Assembly (NCBI GenBank): GCA_964420365.1
Contig: CAYQTA010000066.1
Location: forward strand, 11,595 to 75,594
Source: JAMOQA01 sp964420365
Lineage (GTDB): Bacteria; Acidobacteriota; Polarisedimenticolia; J045
DNA: 64,000 nt
Direction: 5' to 3'
Below the pieces are notes generated by a model that ran no database searches, was not told the origin of the DNA, and was given only the letters and a program-made list of their open reading frames with translations. Positions 52,162-60,993 of the stretch are shown one piece after another. Numbering within the stretch: the stretch's first letter is position 1; every line of letters begins with the position of its first letter. Position numbers and translations under genes: made by a program.

Positions 52162-52190
52162 TTGATACAGGGCCGGGATCGATCCGTCAA
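52162..52190 (-). promoter_or_regulatory. Sigma-70 promoter upstream of the KamA-like gene
   Basis: Minus-strand TTGACG (52190-52185), 17-bp spacer, TATCAA (52167-52162). It sits 14 bp after the stop of the 2Fe-2S gene, so the radical SAM gene can be transcribed on its own with a leader of about 175 nt. Confidence 0.55.
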
Positions 52191-52203
52191 GCGGGCGAAG
52201 GTG

Positions 52204-52545
52204 TCACGAAGGTTTGACGAATATCTCCCCGCTCCCGGCCGCCCCCCCGAGGACCGGGCGGAGGACCCGCCGCAGGTCCGGGGAGAGGCCGGTGATCTCC
52301 ATTCCCGGAACGACCCGGGTCCGGCAGGCGAGCGCCCGTTCCTCCCCGGCCTTCCCGGGGACCCGGTAGCGCAGGAGGGAATGCCCGCACTCCCCGTTCC
52401 AGCAGAACGGTCCCGCGGACACGGTCTCGAGGGCCAGGTACTGGAAGCACCGGAGGAGGGTCTCCCCCTCCGGGACCTCGACGTCCCGGCCGAGCAGCCG
52501 GATCCGCACCAGCCGAGGACACGCGCCGAACAGGCGTTCTCGCAC
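52204..52545 (-). CDS. Small [2Fe-2S]-ferredoxin-like protein with one missing cysteine
   Basis: 113 aa, GTG start with GGGAGG upstream. It reads like a beta-grasp ferredoxin domain: RIRLLGRDVEVPEGETLLRCFQYLALE (about 14-40), then CWNGECGHS (C48, C53, Ser56) and ALACRTRVVPGMEI (C74). Plant-type ferredoxins use C-x4-C-x2-C...C; here the third ligand is Ser, so the cluster is either Ser-ligated or lost (C33 and C9 could substitute). It may donate electrons to the neighbouring radical SAM enzyme, which is inference from gene order. A minus-strand TAGAAT at 52590-52585 is a possible -10. Confidence 0.6.
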   Translation of the reverse strand: MRERLFGACPRLVRIRLLGRDVEVPEGETLLRCFQYLALETVSAGPFCWNGECGHSLLRYRVPGKAGEERALACRTRVVPGMEITGLSPDLRRVLRPVLGGAAGSGEIFVKPS

Positions 52546-52606
52546 GGGACCTCCCGTCGTCCTCCCCGGCGGGGGGACGCCGGGATTCTAGTCCGGGCGG
52601 CCGACG

Positions 52607-52635
52607 TTGCCCCCCCGGGGCCGGGGTGGTTTGAT
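52607..52635 (+). promoter_or_regulatory. Weak promoter candidate for the giant ligase fusion
   Basis: TTGCCC (52607-52612), 17-bp spacer, TTTGAT (52630-52635), 19 bp before the ATG. Spacing is ideal, hexamers are moderate. Confidence 0.3.
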
Positions 52636-52653
52636 GGCCGCCGAGGAGGACGG

Positions 52654-55600
52654 ATGACCCGGGACGACGCGGAGGGACGCCTCGAGCACCTGGGCCGGCT
52701 GCTGCGCGGGCGCGCCGGGGAGGAGATCGCCCCCCTGGTCGCCGAGGCGGAGACGGTGCTCCGCGAGCTGGCCGGGGGCCCGCCGCGCGGCGACGCCTAC
52801 CTCCTCGCCGAGGCCCTCGAGCTCCTCCACGGGTCGCGGCTCCTCGATCGGCTCCTGGCCGAGATCGACACCGGGGTCCTCCGGGCGGCCGGCCGGCGCC
52901 TCGCCGACCTCCTCGATGCCCCCGCCTCCCCGGGCGAGTACGAGGGGGCCCGGGAGGCCGCCCGGACGTGGCTCGACGTGGTGCGCCGCACACCGTTCCT
53001 GCGCCGTGCCGCCGCCGAAGACCGGGACGGCTGGTGGGCGGCGATCCTCGGCCTGGTCGAGGCGTCGCGGTACACGCTCCCGGTCCTCCTCGACCAGCGC
53101 GTCGAGGCCCTGGGACCGCGCCCCCTGTTCGTCGTGCCGGGCCCCGGGGAACCCCAGCGGTTCTCCTGGCTCGAGGTACGCACCGAGATCGACCGGCTGG
53201 CAAGGGGATTTCTCGCCCTCCGGGACGAGCGGGGAGAGCGGCCCGTCGCGATCCTGTCGACGAACCGGTACGAGATGGCGCTCTGCGACCTCGCCCTCCT
53301 GGCCACCGGGATCGTCGACGTGATGATTCCCGCCACCGCCACCGAGAGGGACGTCGGCTTCATCCTGCGGGAATCCCGCGCGGGAACGGTCGTGGTCGGG
53401 GACGAGCGCCAACTGCGCAAGGTCCTCGCCCACCGGGGGGAGCTGCCCGACCTGGACACGATCGTCCTCCTGGACGACCCGCCCCGGGGCGCGGAGGACC
53501 TCCTCGGTCTCGACGACCTCGTCTGGTGGGGGCGCCGGGTCTCGCCGGCCCGGCTCGAGGAGGCCCGCCGGGGGATCCACCTCGACGACGAGGCGACGAT
53601 CATGTACACGTCGGGGACCACCGGCACCCCGAAGGGCATCGTCTTCTCCCACCGGAACCTGGTCGTCAAGCGGTTCGCGCGGGGGCTCGCCCTCCCGGAG
53701 CTCGGCGAGGACGACGTCTTCCTCTGCTACCTGCCCCTCTACCACACGTTCGGCCGCTACCTCGAGATGCTCGGCTGCCTCTACTGGGGCGCGACCTACG
53801 TCTTCCTCGGGGAACCCTCCCTCGAGACGATGGTCGAGCGGTTCGGCCGGTTCCAGCCGTCGGTGTTCATCAGCATCCCCCGGAAGTGGATGCAGCTCCA
53901 CGAGGAGATCCTCCGTCGCGTGGAGCGGGAAGGGGGCGGGAAGGAACGCACGGGAGCGATCGTCCGCGAGGTGGTCGGCCCCCGCCTGCGGTGGGGCCTC
54001 TCCGCCGCCGGCTGGCTCTCCCCGGAGATCTTCCGCTTCTTCCAGGCCCACGGGGTCGAGCTGATGTCCGGTTTCGGCATGACCGAGGCGACCGGGGGCA
54101 TCACGATGACGCCTCCCGGCGCCTACCGGGACGACACCCTGGGACTGCCCCTGCCCGGCATCGAGGTCACGCTGGCGCCGGACGGCGAAATGCTCGTCCG
54201 GGGGCCGTACGTCTTCGTCCGGTACGCGGGGGAGGACCCGCCCGCGGCCCGGGACGAGGATGGCTGGTTCCACACCGGCGACCTGATGACCCGGGACGAG
54301 GCTGGCTACTACCGGATCGTCGACCGGAAGAAGGAGATCTACAAGAACGTCAAGGGGCAGACGATCGCCCCGCAGCGGGTCGAGAACCTGTTCCGGGACT
54401 TCGACGAGGTGCGCCGGGTCTTCCTCGTCGGCGACCACCGGGAGTCCAACACCCTGCTGATCGTCCCCGAGTGGGACAACGAGAGCGTCGACCTGCGGGC
54501 GATGAGCGAGGAGGAGCGCCTGGAGCACTTCCGCAGCCTGGTCGTGTCGGTGAACCGCTTCCTGGCCCCGTTCGAGCGGGTGGTCGACTTCGCGCTCCTC
54601 GAGCGCGACTTCTCCCTCGAGCGCGGCGAGCTGACGCCGAAGGGAACCTATCGCCGCGCGGTGATCGTCGAGCACTTCGCCGACGTGATCGAGCGGATGT
54701 ACCGCAAGGCCGACCTGTCGCTCCCGGGGGTGGCACCGCCGGTCCGGGTACCGAACTGGCTGCTCCAGGCGCTCGGCCTGACCACCGCCGACGTGGAGGT
54801 CCTCGGGAACACCGTGCGGCTCGGCAGGGAGGGGTCGCCCCTCGTGATCGAGCCGGCAGACGGCGACGGCCCGGCCGGCGGCCCCCCGTGGCGGATCCGG
54901 GTCGGCAGCTTCGTCTACGAGGTCACCGACCGCGTCCTCGACCTGGGCAGGCTGCTCTCGGCCCCCGCCCTCTGGCTCGGCAACGAGGCGCTGGTCGCCT
55001 TCGCACCCCTCGAGCGACCCGCGCGCACCCGGCGGCTCCGTCCTCCCGCCGGTCTCGCCACCGCCGGACGGGCGGTCCCCTGGCACCCCGGCCCGGGAGA
55101 GCTCGATCGCCTGGTCGCCGCCTCCCGGGACGAGGCCCCCGGCCTGGAGGAGATCGACCTCGCCGCCCGGGCACTGGGAGCCGAGGAGGAGGACCCCGCC
55201 CTCGTCGGGGTCGCGATCCTCGAGCGGGCCGCCGCGCGCGAGGAGGACGCCCTGCACGGGCCCGTGCTCGGTCTCCTGCGCGCCGCCAGCCGTTCCCCCT
55301 GGTCGCGGGTCCGCCGGCAGGCCTTCGCCGCCCTCCTGCCCCGGGAGCGGGAACCCCGGGTGGACGAGACGCTGCGCGCGTTCCTCGATGCGCCGGGCGT
55401 CCTCCTCGACGCGGAGACGTCGCGCCGCCTGGCCGCCCGGGATCTTCCTCCGGCCACCCTGGCCCGGCTCCTCGACTACGTGCGGGAGGCGGTCGACCTG
55501 GCCGAGGGACGCCGGGAGCGGGAAGAGCGGGACCGGATCGCTTCCCTCCTCCGGTTCCTCGTCGACTACGGGGCGGAGCACCCCGGGAGCTACACCCGCC

Positions 55601-57486
55601 TGCGGTGGCTCCTCGCCTGGGTCGAGGCCTTCGCCGGCAACCCGGAGGACGCGGCGGTCGCGGGCCGGGCCCGCGAGGAACTGACCGCCGCGTTCCGCTC
55701 CTGGCTCGGCGCGCCCCAGCGGGTGGCCGTCGACCCGGAAACCGGCGAGGAGTACCGCTGGCGGGACGTGATCACCTTCGAGGAGGGGATGAACCCGGCG
55801 GAACGACGACGCCTCCTCCGGGCGATCGCGTCGACGACCCTGCTCCGGGAGGCCCTCTTCCTGTTCGCCGGCCAGCCGATCCGGCTCGAGGACATTCCCC
55901 CGGGCGGGGTCTGGATCAGCCACCTGGCGGACCAGCACGGGCGGGCCGTCTACCGGGTGACCGTCCACACCCGCTGGCAGGGCTCCCACGACTTCACGAT
56001 CAACGTCAGCCACGGGCTGCCCCGCCGGACGCTCGAGGAGGAGATCCTCTGGCTGATCGTCACCGGGGAGGAGCGGGAGGGAGAACGCCTCGTCGAGAAC
56101 TTCGGGGGATTCTACCCGCGCTTCGAGCTCTGGACCGAGGAGTTCGTCGCGGGAGAAACCGTCGACCGGGTGATCCGCCGCCTCTCCCGGGAGAAGGACG
56201 AGGAGTCGATCAGCCGCCTGCGGGGCCTGTGGCGGTTCTTCACGTGGAGCGCGGCCGCCGCCTGGATCGACTTCTGGGACCGCACCGGGGGGCGCTACGT
56301 GATCGCCGAACCCTCCCCGGCGATGATCATCGTGCCGACCCACGACTACCAGGCGGGCCCCCGGATCGTCTCGGTGAGCAGCCGCACCCGCTGGAGCGGC
56401 CCCGCCGACCTCCTCGACAAGGTCTGGACCGGCTTCGTGCGCACCATCGAGGAGCGGCACCGGGTCCTCGCGGGCGTGGGCACGCGGGATCTCCTCTTCC
56501 ACGCGGTCCTCGAGGTGCTCGGCGTCGAGCGTGGCCTCGGCTTCCTCCGGGCCGCGGCGGAGGAGAACCCGGCCCTGGCGGCCGACGTGGAGGCGTACCG
56601 GGAGCGGATCCTCCGGGAAGGCTTCGCCCCGCGGCGGCTCCATTTCGCCGTCGAGCGGTACCGGCGCTGGGCCGCCCTCGCGCCGGAGGCCACCCAGGAG
56701 GCCCGGGCCCGGATGATCCGGGAGCTGTACGACACGTACCACCTCGCGGCCCTCGAGAAGAGCCGCCCCGAGACCCGGGTTCGTTTCTTCCGGGAGACGG
56801 TCTTCCGCGAGGCGTCCTCCCCGATCGCCGAGGCGCTCGACGAGCTGATCGCCGACCTGCGGGAAGGGCGGTGCTCGCGGGAGGAGGTCCTCGACCGCGT
56901 GACCGCGCTGCGCGACCGGGTGGAGCCGGCTTCCCCGGAGGAGTACTTCCTCGCCCGCCTGACCTTCCCCCACCTGCGTCCCTGGGACATGGCCGGCTTC
57001 GTCTCGACCGAGCTGGGAGGGGCGCGCCGGACCGACGTGGTCGTCACCCTCGAGGACGCCCGGGGCCGGCCGTTCCAGGTACGGCACCCGGTGAGCCCCC
57101 GCGAGGTCGCCGCCCTCCACCGGCTCTTCCTCGCCGCCAAGCTGCCGGTGACCTTTCGCCCGGAGCACCACTATCTCGTCGCGATCGGCCCCGGGCGGGA
57201 GCTGATCGGTGGCATCTTCTACGAGGTGGACGCGGCGGCCCGGACGGCCCACCTCGAGAAGATCGTCGTGGCCGAGCGGTACCGGAAGCTGGGGGTCTCC
57301 GACGGGCTGATGCAGGAGTTCTTCCACCGGCTGTCCGCCCAGGGAATCGAGACGGTGACGACCGGCTTCTTCCGCCCGTCCTATTTCTTCCGCTTCGGGT
57401 TCCGGATCGAGCGGCGGTACGCGGGCCTGGTCAAGGACCTCCTGCAGGAGCAGCGGCCGGCCCCGGAGAACCTGCCGCCGGCCTGA
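52654..57486 (+). CDS. Giant acyl-CoA ligase fusion with C-terminal GNAT acetyltransferase domain
   Basis: 1610 aa from ATG 52654 (GGAGGACGG upstream). Residues 1-150 are helical. Residues about 155-650 are an AMP-forming acyl-CoA synthetase (ANL) domain with IMYTSGTTGTPKGIVFSHRN (about 315-335), GFGMTEATGG (about 472) and the hinge/catalytic Lys region IVDRKKEIYKNVKGQTIAPQRVENLF (about 553-578). Residues 680-800 look beta-rich, 820-1070 helical. Residues 1075-1240 hold an unassigned domain (RVTVHTRWQGSHDFTINVSHGL; LWTEEFVAGETVDRVIRRL; AWIDFWDRTGGRY). About 1470-1600 is a GNAT fold (HLEKIVVAERYRKLGVSDGLMQEFF). It may activate a fatty acid and use or sense acyl-CoA; product unknown. Standalone gene. 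Confidence 0.85.
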   Translation: MTRDDAEGRLEHLGRLLRGRAGEEIAPLVAEAETVLRELAGGPPRGDAYLLAEALELLHGSRLLDRLLAEIDTGVLRAAGRRLADLLDAPASPGEYEGAREAARTWLDVVRRTPFLRRAAAEDRDGWWAAILGLVEASRYTLPVLLDQRVEALGPRPLFVVPGPGEPQRFSWLEVRTEIDRLARGFLALRDERGERPVAILSTNRYEMALCDLALLATGIVDVMIPATATERDVGFILRESRAGTVVVGDERQLRKVLAHRGELPDLDTIVLLDDPPRGAEDLLGLDDLVWWGRRVSPARLEEARRGIHLDDEATIMYTSGTTGTPKGIVFSHRNLVVKRFARGLALPELGEDDVFLCYLPLYHTFGRYLEMLGCLYWGATYVFLGEPSLETMVERFGRFQPSVFISIPRKWMQLHEEILRRVEREGGGKERTGAIVREVVGPRLRWGLSAAGWLSPEIFRFFQAHGVELMSGFGMTEATGGITMTPPGAYRDDTLGLPLPGIEVTLAPDGEMLVRGPYVFVRYAGEDPPAARDEDGWFHTGDLMTRDEAGYYRIVDRKKEIYKNVKGQTIAPQRVENLFRDFDEVRRVFLVGDHRESNTLLIVPEWDNESVDLRAMSEEERLEHFRSLVVSVNRFLAPFERVVDFALLERDFSLERGELTPKGTYRRAVIVEHFADVIERMYRKADLSLPGVAPPVRVPNWLLQALGLTTADVEVLGNTVRLGREGSPLVIEPADGDGPAGGPPWRIRVGSFVYEVTDRVLDLGRLLSAPALWLGNEALVAFAPLERPARTRRLRPPAGLATAGRAVPWHPGPGELDRLVAASRDEAPGLEEIDLAARALGAEEEDPALVGVAILERAAAREEDALHGPVLGLLRAASRSPWSRVRRQAFAALLPREREPRVDETLRAFLDAPGVLLDAETSRRLAARDLPPATLARLLDYVREAVDLAEGRREREERDRIASLLRFLVDYGAEHPGSYTRLRWLLAWVEAFAGNPEDAAVAGRAREELTAAFRSWLGAPQRVAVDPETGEEYRWRDVITFEEGMNPAERRRLLRAIASTTLLREALFLFAGQPIRLEDIPPGGVWISHLADQHGRAVYRVTVHTRWQGSHDFTINVSHGLPRRTLEEEILWLIVTGEEREGERLVENFGGFYPRFELWTEEFVAGETVDRVIRRLSREKDEESISRLRGLWRFFTWSAAAAWIDFWDRTGGRYVIAEPSPAMIIVPTHDYQAGPRIVSVSSRTRWSGPADLLDKVWTGFVRTIEERHRVLAGVGTRDLLFHAVLEVLGVERGLGFLRAAAEENPALAADVEAYRERILREGFAPRRLHFAVERYRRWAALAPEATQEARARMIRELYDTYHLAALEKSRPETRVRFFRETVFREASSPIAEALDELIADLREGRCSREEVLDRVTALRDRVEPASPEEYFLARLTFPHLRPWDMAGFVSTELGGARRTDVVVTLEDARGRPFQVRHPVSPREVAALHRLFLAAKLPVTFRPEHHYLVAIGPGRELIGGIFYEVDAAARTAHLEKIVVAERYRKLGVSDGLMQEFFHRLSAQGIETVTTGFFRPSYFFRFGFRIERRYAGLVKDLLQEQRPAPENLPPA

Positions 57487-57498
57487 GATCGGTCGCCG

Positions 57499-59304
57499 TC
57501 AGCGGGCGCCGACCCAGTCCTCGGCACGGAGGATCTCCCGGTCGTAGGCGGCCATCACCCTGGCGCGGCTGATCACGCCCACCGGCCGGGACCGATCGAC
57601 AGGGTCGACCACGACCAGCTCGCCGAGGCCGCTGCGGATCATCCGGCGCACCGCCACGTCGAGCGTGTCCGAGGGAACGACGGTCTCCGGCAGGACTGCC
57701 AGGTCCTGGGCCACCAGGAGCGGCGCGATGTCCCGGTCGGGGATCGCGACCCGGAGCTGGGCATCGGTCACGCAGCCGAGCAGCTTCCCCTGGTCGTCGA
57801 CGACGAGGAAGGTCCCCGCCCCGGTCTCGGAGAAGCGGCGGACCAGCTCGTCGAAGGGAGTCCCGGGCGCGACCATCCGGCGACGCAGCTCGATCTCCCC
57901 CTCCATGTGGTCGGCCACGTGCAGCCGGCGCAGGACCTCGAGCGCCATCTCCCCGCTGTGGACCGGCGTGTCCGCCCGGTTCGCGGCCTGCTTCTCGTAG
58001 AGGCTCGCCCGGTGGGAAAGGGCGAACGCGATCGCCGAGGTCCACATCGCCGGGACCAGCAGGTAGTAGTTGCCGGTCATCTCCGAGACGATGATCACCG
58101 ACGAGAGGGGCGTGTTGGCCGCGGCGGCGAAGAAGGCGGCCATGCCGACCAGGGCGTAGGTCGAGGGTTCGGGGGCGAGGACCGGGGCGACGCGGTGGAG
58201 CACGCCGCCGACCGCCCCGCCGAGGGAGGCGCCGACGACCACCGAGGGGCCGAAGACGCCTCCCGAGCCCCCGGAGGCGATGCTCGTCGAGGTCGTGACG
58301 ATCCGGAGGACGGCAGCCGCCAGCAGGAAGAGGGGGGCCGCCGAGCCGTCGAGCGCCGACTGGACGACCCCGTACCCGGTCGCCAGGGCGTCCGGGAAGA
58401 ACCAGCCGACGATCCCGGTGAGGAGTCCCCCGATCACCGGCTTGGACCAGTTCGGAACGCGGAGCGCGTGGAACCGGTCCCGGGTCCCGTAGAAGACCCG
58501 GACGAAGATCCCGGCGGCGAGGGCGAGGATCCCGGCGAGGAGCAGGTAGCCGACGAGCTCGACCGGGTTGCGGAAGGGGGTCTCCCGGGTGCGGAAGAGC
58601 GGGTCCCACCCCAGCCAGAACGCCGACGTGGCATAGCCGATGATCGAGGCGACCGTCGCCGGGACGATCACCTCGAACTCGAAATCGATCTCCCGGTAGA
58701 GCACCTCGGCGGCGAAGAGGGCCCCGGCGAGGGGGGCGTGGAAGATCGAACCGATGCCCGCCCCCATCCCGCAGGCGACGAGCAGCGCCCGCTCCCGCGG
58801 CGAGAGGCCGAGCAGCCGGGCGAAGATCGACCCGAACCCGGCCCCGATCTGGGCGATCGGCCCCTCGCGCCCCCCGGATCCCCCGGTGCCGATGGTGATC
58901 GCGGACGCGATCGTCTTGATCACCGGCACGCGCGCGCGGATCTCTCCCGCCTTCCGGTGGTAGGCCTCGATGACGGCGTCGGTCCCGTGCCCCTCCGCCT
59001 CGGGCGCGAAGGTGAAGACCAGCCACCCGGCGAGCAGGCCCCCGAGGGCCGGGAGCAGCAGCAGGACCCAGCGCCGGAACGGGGTATCGAACGGCGGGAA
59101 GAGCCCCTCCTCGCCTCCCGGCCTGCCCGGGTCGTACCCGGCAAGACCGTCGAGGGCGAGCCACGAGACCCCCTCGAGCAGGTAGTGGAAGACGACGGCC
59201 CCGAGCCCCGCGATCACGCCGACGACGAGGGAGAGCAGGAGCAGGCGGCCGAACCGCCGCATCCGCTCCCCGGGGAGCATCGACTCGAGCACCCGTCGCC
59301 GCAT
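57499..59304 (-). CDS. ClC-type chloride channel/antiporter with CBS domains
   Basis: 601 aa from ATG 59304, preferred over an upstream GTG because GAGAGAGG lies 5 nt before it. ClC selectivity motifs are GTGGSGGREGPIAQIGAG (about 132-149; the Glu of REGP is the gating glutamate), GSIFHAPLAGALFAAEVLYR (about 180-199) and ASGGSGGVFGPSVVVGASLGG (about 335-355). Residues about 455-600 are two CBS modules (AGTFLVVDDQGKLLGCVTD; GLGELVVVDPVDRSRPVGVISR) that may bind nucleotides. It moves chloride, probably in exchange for protons, across the inner membrane. Confidence 0.92.
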   Translation of the reverse strand: MRRRVLESMLPGERMRRFGRLLLLSLVVGVIAGLGAVVFHYLLEGVSWLALDGLAGYDPGRPGGEEGLFPPFDTPFRRWVLLLLPALGGLLAGWLVFTFAPEAEGHGTDAVIEAYHRKAGEIRARVPVIKTIASAITIGTGGSGGREGPIAQIGAGFGSIFARLLGLSPRERALLVACGMGAGIGSIFHAPLAGALFAAEVLYREIDFEFEVIVPATVASIIGYATSAFWLGWDPLFRTRETPFRNPVELVGYLLLAGILALAAGIFVRVFYGTRDRFHALRVPNWSKPVIGGLLTGIVGWFFPDALATGYGVVQSALDGSAAPLFLLAAAVLRIVTTSTSIASGGSGGVFGPSVVVGASLGGAVGGVLHRVAPVLAPEPSTYALVGMAAFFAAAANTPLSSVIIVSEMTGNYYLLVPAMWTSAIAFALSHRASLYEKQAANRADTPVHSGEMALEVLRRLHVADHMEGEIELRRRMVAPGTPFDELVRRFSETGAGTFLVVDDQGKLLGCVTDAQLRVAIPDRDIAPLLVAQDLAVLPETVVPSDTLDVAVRRMIRSGLGELVVVDPVDRSRPVGVISRARVMAAYDREILRAEDWVGAR

Positions 59305-59380
59305 CGGGACCTCTCTCCGCGTCCGTGGCGGAACATGGTACCCGACGTGCGTCCGCGTCACGTGCCCCCGGAAGAAGAAA

Positions 59381-59409
59381 GCGGCCCGGGGGGCGGGGCC
59401 CCGGGCCGC
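59381..59409 (-). terminator. Intrinsic terminator of the HMG-CoA synthase operon
   Basis: GCGGCCCGGGG (59381-59391) pairs with CCCCGGGCCGC (59399-59409), 11 bp, 7-nt loop. On the minus strand the stem is followed by TTTCTTCTTCC. It lies 25 bp after the DUF35 stop and separates the operon from the ClC gene. Confidence 0.75.
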
Positions 59410-59434
59410 GGCGCGAACGCTCTCCGTGCGCGGA

Positions 59435-59824
59435 TCAGGCGGGAACCGCCTTCGTTCCGTAACAGATGATTCCCTCGGACCCTTCCTCGGTGATCCGTCG
59501 CAGGACGAGCCGGACCTTCATGCCGGTGGCGAGGTCCGCGGCGTCGGCCCCGGCGAGGGGGGCCGTCAGCCGGCAGCCGTCCTCGGTCTCGATCACCGCC
59601 ATGCCGTAGGGGGTGTCGAGGGTCATGAAGCTCGCCCCGACGTGCAGCCGCGTCCAGGTGAGCACCGTGCCGACATCGCTGAACTTCGCCGGCTCCATCT
59701 CGGTGCTGCCGCAGGCGGGGCAGGTCTTGCGGGCCGGGAGGGCGCCGCGGCCGCACTTCTTGCAGCGCGACCCCTCGATCCGGTACCGCGCCGGGATCTC
59801 TCGGGAATAGCGGGCGCTCGGCAT
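59435..59824 (-). CDS. DUF35 zinc-ribbon/OB-fold acyl-CoA-associated protein
   Basis: 129 aa. The rubredoxin-like zinc ribbon C21-x2-C24...C35-x2-C38 (RCKKCGRGALPARKTCPACGS) is followed by an OB fold (FSDVGTVLTWTRLHVG; YGMAVIETEDGCRLTAPLAG; GMKVRLVLRRI). In methanogens a DUF35 protein bridges acetoacetyl-CoA thiolase and HMG-CoA synthase so that the intermediate is channelled. The same three genes are consecutive here, so the same role is likely. It is last in the operon, 1 bp after the thiolase stop. Confidence 0.9.
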   Translation of the reverse strand: MPSARYSREIPARYRIEGSRCKKCGRGALPARKTCPACGSTEMEPAKFSDVGTVLTWTRLHVGASFMTLDTPYGMAVIETEDGCRLTAPLAGADAADLATGMKVRLVLRRITEEGSEGIICYGTKAVPA

Positions 59825-59825
59825 C

Positions 59826-60974
59826 TCAGATCGCCTCCAGGATGTGCACCACGGAGCTGGCCCCGGTGCCTCCCATGTTCTGGGCGAGGCCGACCTTCGC
59901 GCCGTCCACCTGGCGCTCGCCGGACTCGCCGCGGAGCTGGTGATAGATCTCGACCACCTGGGCGACGCCGGTGGCGCCGACCGGGTGCCCCTTCGACTTC
60001 AGGCCGCCGGACATGTTCACCGGGATCCGGCCCCCGAGGTCGGTCTCGCCGGCCTCGACGGCCGGCCCGCCCTTCCCCTCCGGCACGAAGCCGAGGGCCT
60101 CGATGTTCATGATCTCGGCGATGGCGAAGCAGTCGTGGACCTCGGCGACGTCGATGTCCTCCGGCTTCCTTCCCGCCATCTCGTAGGCCCGCTGGCCGGC
60201 GAGCCGGACCGCCTCGAGGGAGCAGAGGTCCGTCCGGTCGTGCAGGGCCAGGCTCGCCGTGGCCGCGCCGATCCCGGCGATCTTCACCGGCCGGGCGTTG
60301 AAGTCCTTCGCCTTCTCCAGCGGGCACAGGATGACGGCGGCCGCCCCGTCGGTCACCGGCGAGCAGTGCATGACGCGCAGCGGCTCGGCGACCATCGGCG
60401 AGTTCTCGACGTCCTTCATCGTGACCTCGCGCCGGAACTGGGCGAGCGGGTTCTTCGCACCGAGGCGGTGGGCCTTGATCGAGACCAGGTTGAGCTGCTC
60501 CACCGTGGTCCCGTACTTCTCCATGTGGGCCCGGGCCATCATCGCGTAGAGGCTCGGGAACGTCGCCCCGTAGTAGGCCTCGTACTCCCGGTCGGACGCG
60601 GCGGCGAGGGCATCCGTGGCGTCGGTGACGTCGTTCATCTTCTCGACGCCGCAGACCATCACGAGGTCCGCCGCACCGGACGCAACCTCGAAGAACCCCA
60701 GCCGCAGGGCGGCGGCCCCGGAGGCGCAGGCCGACTCGATCCGGGCGGCCGGGACGCCGAGGAGGCCCATCGCGTCGGCGGCCATCGCCCCGACGTGCTC
60801 CTGGCCGACGAACATCCCGGCGGTCATGTTGCCGACGAGCAGGGAATCGACCCGGTCGATCCCCGCGTCCTCGAGGGCGGCGCGGCCCGCGTCGGCCAGC
60901 AGGTTGCGCAGCGAGCGGTCCCACAGCTCGCCGAAGGGGGTCATCCCGACTCCGACGATCGCGACTTCTCTCAT
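59826..60974 (-). CDS. Acetyl-CoA C-acetyltransferase (archaeal/SCP-x type thiolase)
   Basis: 382 aa. The nucleophilic cysteine is C83 (RIESACASGAAALR), with His in EVHDCFAIAEI (about 284) and GHPVGATG (about 333). The layout is the archaeal SCP-x-like thiolase without the usual second catalytic CxG cysteine motif. It condenses two acetyl-CoA to acetoacetyl-CoA. ATG at 60974 is used; a TTG two codons upstream is possible, but GGGGGA spacing favours the ATG. It lies between the HMG-CoA synthase and DUF35 genes. Confidence 0.88.
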   Translation of the reverse strand: MREVAIVGVGMTPFGELWDRSLRNLLADAGRAALEDAGIDRVDSLLVGNMTAGMFVGQEHVGAMAADAMGLLGVPAARIESACASGAAALRLGFFEVASGAADLVMVCGVEKMNDVTDATDALAAASDREYEAYYGATFPSLYAMMARAHMEKYGTTVEQLNLVSIKAHRLGAKNPLAQFRREVTMKDVENSPMVAEPLRVMHCSPVTDGAAAVILCPLEKAKDFNARPVKIAGIGAATASLALHDRTDLCSLEAVRLAGQRAYEMAGRKPEDIDVAEVHDCFAIAEIMNIEALGFVPEGKGGPAVEAGETDLGGRIPVNMSGGLKSKGHPVGATGVAQVVEIYHQLRGESGERQVDGAKVGLAQNMGGTGASSVVHILEAI

Positions 60975-60993
60975 CTTCAAGTCCCCCTTCCCG

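Noticed and set aside
52588..57327. 1579-aa open frame on the minus strand
   Set aside because: It mirrors the ligase-GNAT gene, which has clear domain motifs; the antisense product has none.
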